Shown piece by piece: positions 16,601 to 21,412 of a DNA stretch of 28,356 nucleotides. The DNA comes from a virus. The stretch covers positions 1 through 28,356 of IMG/VR virus record IMGVR_UViG_3300026321_000245. One strand, 5' to 3'. Under the pieces are notes generated by a model that had not been told where the DNA came from, searched no databases, and saw only the letters and a program-made list of their open reading frames with translations. Position numbers and translations under genes: made by a program. The first letter of the stretch is position 1. Each line of letters starts with the position of its first letter.

Positions 16601-19572
16601 GGGTCAGTTAATCTTGGATAACTATGAACTGTAGCATCATCATCCATCGAACAAGTAAAGTTCAATGAGTTATCTGCTATCTTAACGTATGTACCAGTTG
16701 ATAAAGTGTGACTACCTATAGTTAAGACAAGATCACCTGTAGTAGCATTGTAAGTACCAGCAGAAGGAGTGAAGTGTACAGTAGGAGCTGCACCTACATT
16801 TACATTAACTGTATTTGTAGTTGATCCTGTAACAGTCAACCAAGCACCAGAAGCAGGGTCGGATGAACGAGGATAAGTATGACTACTATAACCTCCATCC
16901 ATATCACAAGTGAATGTTAAAGAGTTGTCTGCGATCTTAATCTTATCACCATTAGTATATCCATGATTAGGAATAGTTAATGTTAATAGACCGTTAGCAC
17001 CATTGTATGCAGCACTAGTTGCTGTTGTTGTAGTGGATCCAGTGAATCCATGATTAGCAACGAGTAATGTTAAATCTCCAGTCTCTGAATTATAAGTAGC
17101 ACTCGTTGGAGTATAAGATACTGATGGATTTGCTGGATCCATAGTAATAGTATCGTCAGATACTGTCAATAGATTAGCAATCGCTTGCTTACAGTAATCT
17201 TTTGCTCTCTGGAATGCGTATACAGATTCTTCCTCTTCACCTAACAATCCATTTGATAGAGGAGTTCCATCTGGGTTAAAATATGTCTTAGTTGCAGCAA
17301 TGACATTAGCATTACCACCATCTCTTAAATCTTCTGAGATAGCATCCACAACATAACCAATATCCCGCTTACACTTAGCTTCAGAAGAAGCATGACTCGG
17401 AGCATATTCCAAAGTTTTTGCCCACGCATCATCTATGATCTCCTGTCTATTTGCCTGAATTAAATTACGAGCGTCTGCATATCTGTTAGCAGCAGGATCT
17501 AATCCTGGATTTACATAAGAAACGTTTCTAAGAGCAGGGTATTTCTGTAAGATATAACCGAATACCTCCTCCTGCATCATGCGACGATTGCTTTCAATCA
17601 AATTAGCAGCGTCAGCGAATGCATTATTAACTGATAGTCCAGAAGGATTAAGTATACTACCCTTAGCAATATACTTAACGAAACCTGTTGGTTCTAGACT
17701 TACATCAAAGAGACCATCATCTCCAGGAGCAGATGGCTCAAGTTTTACATATAGTTTTTCAGATGACTTAGCACCAAGTCTATATCCTGTAATAGTAGCA
17801 GCAGGACGATTAACTGGGTCATTAAGATCATCACTACCTAAGAACAACTTAGTATAGTTTGTTGGGTTCTGGATAGTACCAGCAATATCAACTGTATAAT
17901 ACTGAACCTTCTCAGTGTTAGCAGAGTTATCAGTAACCTGCTTAGGTGGAATGATATCAGTAATGAATCCACCCTTATCTTGGTTGAAGGCGAATCCTTT
18001 AAATCCTTTAGCGTGTAATGATGTATTACCAAAGTTACTATTAGAGTTGGTGATACTCATATCACCACCACTTTCCATTAGGAAGTGATCGGCATAACCA
18101 ACAGCGAATATACTAACACACTGGATGAATGAATCTTCAGATGCTCTAACGTGGAAGTTTCTCCACTCATCTTTCCAGTAAGAATCACCTTTAGTGTGGT
18201 ATGGTATTGTAGCAAACGCATCAGTTAGAGATGCTTGGTTCCAAGTATTTGAATACTCATCATATCTGATGAATGCTCTGTCGTCTTGCTGTAGTGATAC
18301 ACCAGTATACTGTGCAATAACAACTGACTTAAATCCAGTTGCTTTTAAACCATTTGCCCAGATACCACAAATACCCCATGTAGAACGAATGGAGCAGTTA
18401 AAGACGTATGGTGAAGCAGACTCAACAGAATCAACTTCTGCTAATGTCTGTGCGTTCTGACCAAGTGCAGGAGTTGAGTTTATATCAACAACCTTACCTG
18501 ATGTAATATTTGTACCAATTGCAGCAGTTACAGAAGGTACTTCGTAGATAAACTTACGAGCATCATTCTGATCGATCTCTTTAATTGGGAAGATACCCTC
18601 AAGGATATCATCAATTTCTGTACTTGATATAGCAACGAATTGACCTTGGAAATAACCATGATCAACCTTAGTTGTTACTTCAACTTCTGTTGTAGATGCA
18701 GGGATAGAAGCATCAGTAGTACTGTCAGTAAACTTTAATGACTCAATGATACGGGAGTCAGATAGAGGTCCAACAATTCTGTTCTCTTGAACTCTAGGAG
18801 CAAACTCACCTGGATCATCAATCGTTGGTTGATATGCAGAGAATGCCTTAGCAACCTTTCTGTAGTACAGACCTAATTCTTCTGAATCAGCATATTCAAA
18901 TACTGTTAATTTATGGTGAGAATAGTTAGGTGCTGCTAACTTAGTAAAGTCATTAGGGTCGTAATAAACTTCACCAGTCCCTTCTGAAGCATTCCATAAT
19001 GGTGATTCACTAGATGTCTGACCATCTTTAATAGTAAACTGCCAGAAATAGCAACCACCTGTTACATTGAATATAGCAGAACGAGGAATAGTTCTTTCAG
19101 TAACAGCAGGATCTGGAACATATAGAGGACGTACAGTAGTTCTACGAAGGTCATAACCTACCAAAGAAGAACCACGAGGGATGATAGCACCACCCTCAGT
19201 GTTGTTAAACTTACGGAATATATTATCAGGATTAGATATATCTACAATCGAAGTGTCTGTCCAAGCACCATTTGCTTGATCGAATCCAAATATATCAACT
19301 CCACTAGTATCAGCAAGACCAGGACGGTTGTCAATGTAGTGGATGCCAGGCATCAACATGATAGTGAACTGATCGAACCTATCGTTATCGAATCCTGGAA
19401 GGTATGAATACCTAGCGATCTCTATAAAAGCACGTTGAATGCTCTTGAATGGTGTTACAGGTGAATTACCTCTATTAGATAAAGCATCTGTTGCATTGAA
19501 ATCATCGGGTGAAACATACAAATACTTACCAGTTTTACTACTGATAAGATTATCCAGTCTTGTTAATGGCAT
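4606..19572 (-). CDS. Giant modular tail-fibre or virion structural protein (4988 aa)
   Basis: A single uninterrupted frame covers more than half the window. The N-terminus (residues 1-100; YLYVSPDDFNATDALSNRGN, PFKSIQRAFIEIARYSYLPG, MLMPGIHYIDNRPG) is a module I recognise from cyanophage structural proteins. Residues about 640-800 and 1965-2395 contain Cys-containing helical modules (ARNLIQANR; KCKRDIGYVVDAI; GGN). Residues about 815-1955 form an array of 11 Cys/YPR repeats. Residues about 2230-2345 hold three short AGNLN repeats. The C-terminal half is Thr/Asn/Gly-rich and typical of trimeric phage fibres (for example VNIAGAATALTIADTTTAAQ near 3930). There is no signal peptide, membrane segment or enzyme motif. 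A late promoter lies 38 bases upstream, and collar-protein genes follow by TAATG overlap. A long host-binding fibre is the best guess; a tape-measure role is less likely because the composition is not coiled-coil. Confidence 0.9.
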   Translation of the reverse strand: MPLTRLDNLISSKTGKYLYVSPDDFNATDALSNRGNSPVTPFKSIQRAFIEIARYSYLPGFDNDRFDQFTIMLMPGIHYIDNRPGLADTSGVDIFGFDQANGAWTDTSIVDISNPDNIFRKFNNTEGGAIIPRGSSLVGYDLRRTTVRPLYVPDPAVTERTIPRSAIFNVTGGCYFWQFTIKDGQTSSESPLWNASEGTGEVYYDPNDFTKLAAPNYSHHKLTVFEYADSEELGLYYRKVAKAFSAYQPTIDDPGEFAPRVQENRIVGPLSDSRIIESLKFTDSTTDASIPASTTEVEVTTKVDHGYFQGQFVAISSTEIDDILEGIFPIKEIDQNDARKFIYEVPSVTAAIGTNITSGKVVDINSTPALGQNAQTLAEVDSVESASPYVFNCSIRSTWGICGIWANGLKATGFKSVVIAQYTGVSLQQDDRAFIRYDEYSNTWNQASLTDAFATIPYHTKGDSYWKDEWRNFHVRASEDSFIQCVSIFAVGYADHFLMESGGDMSITNSNSNFGNTSLHAKGFKGFAFNQDKGGFITDIIPPKQVTDNSANTEKVQYYTVDIAGTIQNPTNYTKLFLGSDDLNDPVNRPAATITGYRLGAKSSEKLYVKLEPSAPGDDGLFDVSLEPTGFVKYIAKGSILNPSGLSVNNAFADAANLIESNRRMMQEEVFGYILQKYPALRNVSYVNPGLDPAANRYADARNLIQANRQEIIDDAWAKTLEYAPSHASSEAKCKRDIGYVVDAISEDLRDGGNANVIAATKTYFNPDGTPLSNGLLGEEEESVYAFQRAKDYCKQAIANLLTVSDDTITMDPANPSVSYTPTSATYNSETGDLTLLVANHGFTGSTTTTATSAAYNGANGLLTLTIPNHGYTNGDKIKIADNSLTFTCDMDGGYSSHTYPRSSDPASGAWLTVTGSTTNTVNVNVGAAPTVHFTPSAGTYNATTGDLVLTIGSHTLSTGTYVKIADNSLNFTCSMDDDATVHSYPRLTDPVSGESIQITGTTANSVTLNVGASPLVQYTPTNATYTPTTGIMELTIGNHNIRGAKRYTPTTAAYNPNTGFVTLTVAGHGFQDGEKIRIDDGALTFTCDQDSNGTNHSYPRATDPVSGAWLQISSVTTDTFAVQILASVPSSNTTTHSFVSAAANSITKASDNIKLADGAITFTCAQDGNGSNHSYPRTTTSTATVTDATYAPATGVLELTVAGHGLNNGEQIKLADDSLTFTCAQDSNGSNHTYPRSSDPISGKWISVFNVQTNTFQVNVGVSSNITTHNFVSAVNNGLTKKTDPFYDNSIVVEEVGSTTTTVTGAAYTASTGVMVITVSGHGLNNGDKVKFAKESLTFICDKDSGQSNHSYPRTSDPAFDEWLTVANKTTNTFEVNVGISPAHDQYTHTFVSATADGLIKQSGTIKINIGVSPNVTAHTFVSAVAGSVKTGGSYTHTFVSANTNALITGGNYIHNFISASANGIEKAGDSLSINADALTFTCEQDNNSTQHKYPRASDPVYGKTLPISSTTANTLTVNVGAKTAKGYDINNSTYNPVTGDLVLTLGSHTINTGTSIRLAKNALTFTCSMDNNGTNHTYPRTGDPAYNTALNVTAVGSTNHTATNATYAPTTGELVLTISSHGFSNGDMVKIADGSLTMTCAMDGNASNHTYPRATDPVSGKWLEISAVTADTFKVNIGASPDTSAHTFVSAVSNGVKRQDGTVTVNVGQSPIVNYNVSGATYNPTSGVLVLTIGTHTLTAGTSIKLGNNSLTFTCAQDSNGTNHTYPRAGDPAYNTAISIASVTSDSITLNVGTSSNTTAHTFVSAASGAVIAGGNYTHTFVNTSNTHSVTGAVYQPSTGVMTLTVNGHGFVNGEHIKLANNSLTFTCAQDSHNTNHTYPRPTDPSAGKWLKIFNVQANTFDVQVLKTIPSTNTTVHTFVSATANNLERGLVIEGGEYPHTFVSAENNAITIFRGDSSLNASRNKDARNLILANKNSIITEAITAINAYDSNHSSTNYETKCRRDLGRIIDAIAQDLWFGGNEYTISYLKTYFSGNALLSNGVQGEVNQVIVGLNKVQDQINLAINNQLSQKDTSITTDTTGEPPIVSDANADVSVLLLANSKFIAKQAYEEMKTVHTSYTPATGYTEQDCLDDVYDVVRDVAYNMKYGGNHKVYDIGNGFVTNNFNGVTLLMPQSERTEVAEVYSKAKGVIEKVITNTTVTPTNWTPDATNQQVKDLTLIGLYDAATCNSMISATDTLMDIIIQGVGTDAAVGNLNSITRTEPTQPTTYTQGNCAEVLSTVDTLVGIFTDSLLAGNLNDLVNVSNGEWDCANVRNTIETLFDILVDSILAGNLNGLPTLNTGDFTINNEQSKCFRDVAYIVDAVVNDLRLGGNINSVQAGEAYFVNAQLDFVDGQASETIDAWNYVGNMCTAAMRNFDFLAYNCTTTAGSSTVDVGDTSGIVIGMSVVEYDESGVSPYEQGVLKAAGTTPLYTTIPEGTYVKKIISNTTIELGVNGSRLETGNTVNAILSSSSINLYFTYASGAWADTTPLTKVIGPVNDADRDITRDSTTNSSNAECAATAAAINTLIGNITTIISSGLGSVTRQEQTVNTSLLASRSTVFTIDTTGAGSTNAHDFETGTPVRLVPRPRFDSVTGKYVSVDKRVVRLPNGFEPNVTYYVIAPGRTTQPIDYSGTTYFNGSDQTKLMLATSKENAAAGIYIYSSETTSVDPDVEIDIYQFVLDDRYDLHSYRTNLATAASFSGNGGFETEIPNIVDKPSNSTTAQQVFFRPEDGSQLPLVSTAFANNANVAVTDNSSPDYGRLNPNVSFYVRYQNDKVFTIHLSKADALNDVRVTFDPGQTGIKFTTYANKSRSPMAFDPTFTDAVTTSGKWYIKCKDEVTGSPAGYDDNIFWRINQPDLQATPRSTDMWFERLKDDRTADDRTYKIRYVIPKDIENARDPINGFVIKGRTDDTRKLIPQKLVLKPVTGSVYGARFKNPRQQNEYIGYTAADFTSNSLSVAAKYDPYKKDLTNAGIDYRAFVTTASGLKATIQSGRYVEDPLDPTIKYLELNVFDHAIDIVNYPGLKNETFTTVRIDAPQGGDFVTNKTQSITTNQIQWTGNSSGIANVHAYYNVGSNHYLILKNIRGGKLEYSEFVSTRFTQGTIFADMVEDQDFGKSLPLKTLIAKGYPEYYYKQAGANVYTITPGDRITDDAGIEYYVDTVNDVGIIEDTFYIFNVETLQKRIFGQQEGIFYLTCLRGNIQPFPTGPGVVNNFKEFRFSQPVSKLYPLNYRNDPLWFQKSGTTSEEKNVYAGLIDPPQAYSAADNYTHGLVTVNDYKGSVTRELVEDWVKQPAFIENTYTVQAQGGNATSGSEDRRIKIAGTSTVMTDDKFYVEFRRPSIARAGNHTFEYLGFGPGNYSTGLPVRQEIVLTPLEDFYAQSKKQNGGIVFYTGLNSNGDLYIGNKKINAITGEETFLDAAVLNDDGDPDDVVGGLVTTFDTAVTFNQNITVVGGNGSLVNTFESPVLISVQDADLTQNRDALIIRSNVSSVDPVTLLEQDESLDRQSFTPAQNGDIRLSKNRVDAAVFGFNSRGNGQEYMFQTHTNSGGVPTNMTPNQTSLVANSGTRINTNQFITYGGVMPKSGDVLLKGDEIGESGSLGWIYANYFSEISVNSIFTITFDGSNVVKLTFEASNVAVENQALGITDSSKIRFTNYPVSLLNLPQGWPVYSPSGDAFSPTNNYVHFQVTTAQAQATLNWATVVAGNNPDPKIFVSTSEFKELGVIGADAIRTYVRNTLVSGAGSIGDYRLGVNTVARASHSSYETGFVDTYTNPKANLDVVGSAFISGTTTPDFLTNAEFAARTKNGRADALLVGGDADNPLNQSTLRVKTSNTVGTGQVGINATDANLSSYGLFVNGTSKFTGNALFDLDVQIDGGDLTTAATTFNLVNGTATTVNIAGAATALTIADTTTAAQTIDIGDSVTGQQTIKIGSASVDSNIFFGAIADTATNISKIEIGGAYGNNESLSYVKFGNRKVSYAGDATFGADKILGGDRTQPEQIVTLNTEAGIVSLFSGNTQTIDVATNSSEVNIAGQGGTTTVRNNLEVDGTATFNGSVNLCGGTSAFSFIGDRAQLGSTAFAHASGIISVGTYNKNIDIINVLEVIEADPNYNRLDTAGSGVWGGTTFQNVIAAAGPGGADLPALTGNQYYLPLLNNPGSYFGEGDYIILDTTVDAGTGTHPEIVRVASGGLSGVQQAPYYLTVERQPLGTFTTVKTNHPDTVTNRTPIYKCNIAFDATWTEQTIDSTGTQENIYLASFGGTLTVQRDYVIVDREDTNTDGTFNQGEVFKLATPLTQNNKKLQIKDGCPGNVLFEVDTVTGGVIVGNDGVDGENGKLTVNGSFNFIGGCKTGYKATAASLGVFTGDIAASFTTITNVVDTAGLEVDDYVQLVSGGNAVTLTQNQFVTDGGITRQVDPQIVSIVGSTVTLNTAFSGAGTATGVSLKAAKNEKFSITDRVRDIFTIDACSGDTVIGNPSGRVYTQRSKFGTSVSSHSVGATVYTVLKDPKVDNGIATTFVDTVTPITTTATQLTVDNVSNFAINDFILVGYGSGTQEEFMQITGTPVVTSGTAGYLPVNRINNVANWPGAAKTHADGETVWRVLLREATVLEEDIAGSGSSLVEIKLKNSDVVPFFKDREYFLFIGDEIFEVGNSVTTTGGTPLVKKDFHHGRLTVYDDVKFIGSSFDIMGTDNNVPILTVQNNDEHHFEAGKLVVNAATDISGFLRIFPSKCVEDPDAIQFTNTSFDPTFRVEPEYGDTFVGRFLDINGIAATTASNTQKIFTVRNLGDGGTKNYQINQDCSIDGFGYTGWKNKNGGHKSTFVNATGSVTSNINYIVAVAPATGAMVLTLPSLAETGDIIRFTEVGGQLTYNNSLVIRAPIVGGEPVAIQGDTEGTKLGGLSTPYGSGELVVQNRNASFGLIFVGQSDGDNFIPAAYQGWWLTEL
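12545..12890 (-). repeat. Three short AGNLN repeats in the giant fibre
   Basis: Three units of about 45 residues each start with Cys and continue through a helix such as STVDTLVGIFTDSLLAGNLN. The others are NTIETLFDILVDSILAGNLN and SATDTLMDIIIQGVG...GNLN. The spacing of hydrophobic residues suggests short amphipathic helices. The array lies between helical-module copies 3 and 4. Confidence 0.7.
13460..13675 (-). repeat. Helical DARNLI/GGN module, copy 2
   Basis: This is the second clear copy of the module at 17265-17485. Its markers are KDARNLILANKNSIITEA, KCRRDLGRIIDAIAQDLW, GGNEYT and YFSGNALLSNG. The shared Cys, the RD pair, the (V/I)DAI helix and GGN are kept, while the rest has diverged. 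It lies immediately after the Cys/YPR array in the protein. Confidence 0.75.
13710..17125 (-). repeat. Array of 11 Cys/YPR beta-type repeats inside the giant fibre gene
   Basis: The repeats encode modules of roughly 70-130 residues. The fullest read ATYxPxTGxLxLTI, then SHG or HTL, then a DNSLTFTC-like core, a DSNGTNHTYPR-like loop, DPxxGKWL, a TFxVNVG strand and an AHTFVSA tail. I count 11 copies of the C-x-x-D...YPR core. Two modules (near 16,080 and 15,120) lack the leading half. Three HTFVSA tails stand in tandem near 15,200-15,330. The mixture of complete, headless and tail-only units looks like repeat gain and loss by recombination. Confidence 0.85.
17265..17485 (-). repeat. Helical DARNLI/GGN module, copy 1
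   Basis: This stretch encodes ADARNLIQANRQEIIDDAW, then KCKRDIGYVVDAISEDLRDG and YFNPDG. It recurs in the same protein at 13460-13675 (KDARNLILANKN, KCRRDLGRIIDAI, GGN, YFSG). Weaker copies lie at 13090-13290 (DCLDDVYDVVRDVAYNMKYGGN) and 12395-12530 (KCFRDVAYIVDAVVNDLRLG, YF). A half copy precedes it near 17560-17640 (DAANLIESNRR). Together copies 1 and 2 bracket the Cys/YPR repeat array. Confidence 0.75.
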
Positions 19573-19609
19573 GATTTTACTCTGACCCTGCTATAAAAAT
19601 ATCCTCATC

Positions 19610-20686
19610 TTATTTATACCGCAGAGCGTCAGTCCAGTTCTTAAAACTGTAAGGATGCCATATAGCATACTGCTCTGTTGAACTGATGAGTTGATCCCTA
19701 GTAGACACTTTTACATGGTCTAATATACGATCAAATTCCGCGTAAGGTTTGAATGAAAGAGTTTTTGCATATTCCCAAAAAGGAGTGTCGTACTTAGATC
19801 CGTTTTGATAATGCCATAATACAAATGTCTCAATTTTCCGCATTCTATCCATTATTTCATTGTCAACTGCCTCTCTCGTAGCACGACCTTTAACAAGATG
19901 CATATAAGTTGTTTCCGCAACATGTTTATAGAAATGTCCTGAAGTAGCCTCCAATGGTTCTAAGAATGCTAGTCTATTACCATTAAGAATAGTCCTTTTA
20001 CCTCTAAAGATACTTTTAGCAATATAATTACGAAATGATAGATCACCATCAGGTTCTACGTCAAAAATTTTGCTGAGATTTTTTCTCGCTTCTTCCTTAT
20101 TTGTTATTGCATTATTGTATAGGTAACCATAAGATGTACTATCATGATTAGGAACAATAAATGTCCACCCATCAGGTGTAGCAACAGAATCAGTATAATT
20201 CCTAGATGGTTCTTTAGGTCCAGTTGCTAATATTACAGCATTTATTGGATTAGTTAACCTATGATAATCTTCTAACGTATCTGGTATACCTCTACAATCA
20301 AAAATATAATCAGCATCTATCTCTTGTTCTGGATCGCTAATATTTTTCTCTATGAAGTTATATTTGTCTAATACAACATCCTTCAATAAATCAGGAACAT
20401 AATGAGCAGACATTATATTCATTGAAAATGGATGAAATATATCTTCCCTTGTCCAATCTCTATAACGTATTCCTATCTTTTGTGTTGCTTTAATATTATT
20501 GTTACTATGCCAATCAGTTCCCAATGCTGCATATATCAACCCTAACACATCAGGTGTAGTTCCTTGCCCCACTCTTTGAATAGGAACATTAGGATCATGG
20601 TATACATCCACTTCACTACCATAGAATCCATAATGCATTGCAGTAATACATCCACCTAATCCAGCACCAAGAACTGCAATCTTCAT
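19610..20686 (-). CDS. Tryptophan-halogenase-like flavoprotein (358 aa)
   Basis: This is related to FAD-dependent tryptophan halogenases (PrnA/Trp_halogenase family), which use reduced flavin, O2 and halide to halogenate aromatic substrates. Visible family marks are the FAD-binding VLGAGLGG at residues 5-12, VGQGTTPDV near 39-47, and a Lys near residue 70 in KIGIRYRDW, in the place of PrnA Lys79. Others are GWTFIVP near 174-180 in place of the usual WxWxIP, LEPLEATSG near 242, and LWHYQNGSKYDTPFW near 290-304. It is much shorter than the 500-540 residues usual in the family, so substrate and even halogenation activity are uncertain. An oxidising flavoprotein is the safer call. I chose the ATG at 20686, which overlaps the upstream dioxygenase stop as ATGA, over an in-frame start four codons earlier. 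Its last codons contain the late promoter of the fibre gene. Confidence 0.75.
   Translation of the reverse strand: MKIAVLGAGLGGCITAMHYGFYGSEVDVYHDPNVPIQRVGQGTTPDVLGLIYAALGTDWHSNNNIKATQKIGIRYRDWTREDIFHPFSMNIMSAHYVPDLLKDVVLDKYNFIEKNISDPEQEIDADYIFDCRGIPDTLEDYHRLTNPINAVILATGPKEPSRNYTDSVATPDGWTFIVPNHDSTSYGYLYNNAITNKEEARKNLSKIFDVEPDGDLSFRNYIAKSIFRGKRTILNGNRLAFLEPLEATSGHFYKHVAETTYMHLVKGRATREAVDNEIMDRMRKIETFVLWHYQNGSKYDTPFWEYAKTLSFKPYAEFDRILDHVKVSTRDQLISSTEQYAIWHPYSFKNWTDALRYK
19611..19618 (-). promoter_or_regulatory. T4-type late promoter for the giant fibre gene
   Basis: The minus strand reads TATAAATA, the T4-family late -10 box, 38 bases upstream of the fibre start codon. It lies within the last codons (Tyr-Lys-stop) of the upstream halogenase-like gene. 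T4 late promoters need no -35 box. Confidence 0.7.
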
Positions 20687-21183
20687 AGTAGACCCCAAAT
20701 TTGTATAGTTATTCTAATAGCAAAACCATCAGGTGCTACTGAAGTGACTAAATGGTTCTCTGAAGTAGTATTAACCACCATTACATTCTTTTCTGGAAGA
20801 ATAGTATTCCATTCCTCTGTATTCTTATCTTGCCATATAAACCACCCACCAGAGTTAGGATGCCACTTTTCATTCATGTATATGGTTGCACCAAACTTAC
20901 GTGATTGATCATTATGCATAGCAATACCAGAATGAGGTTGCCAGATATAATACTGAGCAACAACCTCACATTCTGGTATATACTCTTTAATCTCCTGTTT
21001 AATCAACTCGGTTGTTTCTGGTGACATCATAGATGCCATTGTATTACCAGATATACCTTGCCTTAATTCTGGTGGCCAAATCATGGTACTAGATGCCCAT
21101 ACATTCTTTGGCAGTTTCTCATTGATCTCCTCCTTACATTTCTGAAAGAGAGTATCACTTAAGGCATTTTTTATTATTTTCAT
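20683..21183 (-). CDS. 2OG-Fe(II) oxygenase, prolyl-hydroxylase-like (166 aa)
   Basis: This is a probable 2-oxoglutarate and Fe(II)-dependent dioxygenase of the double-stranded beta-helix fold. The metal motif is H90-x-D92 in GIAMHNDQS. The distal His is H144 in SENHLV, and the likely 2OG-binding Arg is R157 in AIRITIQ. The short length fits a bare catalytic domain. The start at 21183 lies only seven bases from the 3' end of tRNA-Asp, so no ordinary ribosome-binding site fits between them. The gene overlaps the halogenase-like gene by ATGA and is therefore probably co-translated with it. Substrate is unknown. Such small 2OG oxygenases are common in cyanomyoviruses, and hydroxylation of protein, nucleotide or small molecule are all possible. 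Confidence 0.8.
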   Translation of the reverse strand: MKIIKNALSDTLFQKCKEEINEKLPKNVWASSTMIWPPELRQGISGNTMASMMSPETTELIKQEIKEYIPECEVVAQYYIWQPHSGIAMHNDQSRKFGATIYMNEKWHPNSGGWFIWQDKNTEEWNTILPEKNVMVVNTTSENHLVTSVAPDGFAIRITIQIWGLL

Positions 21184-21189
21184 GATCTA

Positions 21190-21263
21190 CGGGATAGATG
21201 GGACTCGAACCCACGACCTCTTGCGTGACAGGCAAGCGTTCTAACCAACTGAACTACTACCCC
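21190..21263 (-). tRNA. tRNA-Asp (GTC)
   Basis: It folds as a cloverleaf of 74 bases. The acceptor GGGGTAG pairs with CTATCCC (one G-T pair), and the discriminator is G. The anticodon loop is CTGTCAC on the stem CTTGC/GCAAG, giving GTC. The T arm contains GTTCGAGTC. No CCA is encoded. Confidence 0.93.
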
Positions 21264-21265
21264 AA

Positions 21266-21337
21266 TGCCATCAGGGGGATTTGAACCTCCGACCTTGGCT
21301 TTACAAAAGCCCTGCACTACCACTGTGCTATGATGGC
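21266..21337 (-). tRNA. tRNA-Thr (TGT)
   Basis: The acceptor GCCATCA pairs perfectly with TGATGGC, and the D stem is GCAC/GTGC. The anticodon loop is TTTGTAA, giving anticodon TGT. There are likely mismatches at 27-43 (G-A) and in the T stem (A-C), so the fold is slightly degraded. The discriminator is A and no CCA is encoded. Only two bases separate it from tRNA-Asp. Confidence 0.88.
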
Positions 21338-21340
21338 AAA

Positions 21341-21412
21341 CTGGGATGGCTGGGCTCGAACCAGCGACAAATTGATTAACAGTCAATTGTTCTACCACTG
21401 AACTACATCCCA
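21341..21412 (-). tRNA. tRNA-Asn (GTT)
   Basis: The acceptor TGGGATG pairs with CATCCCA, the D stem is GTTC/GAAC, and the anticodon stem ATTGA/TCAAT carries loop CTGTTAA, giving GTT. The T stem is GCTGG/CCAGC, the discriminator is G and no CCA is encoded. Its first base directly follows the cpeT stop codon. Confidence 0.93.

Noticed and set aside
13710-17125. CRISPR-like array
   Set aside because: The repetition is in protein-coding modules of variable length, with diverged DNA and no constant short repeat with unique spacers.
20696-20698. Start of the halogenase-like gene at 20698
   Set aside because: It would add only four residues before the FAD-binding strand. The ATG at 20686 has the ATGA overlap typical of this operon.
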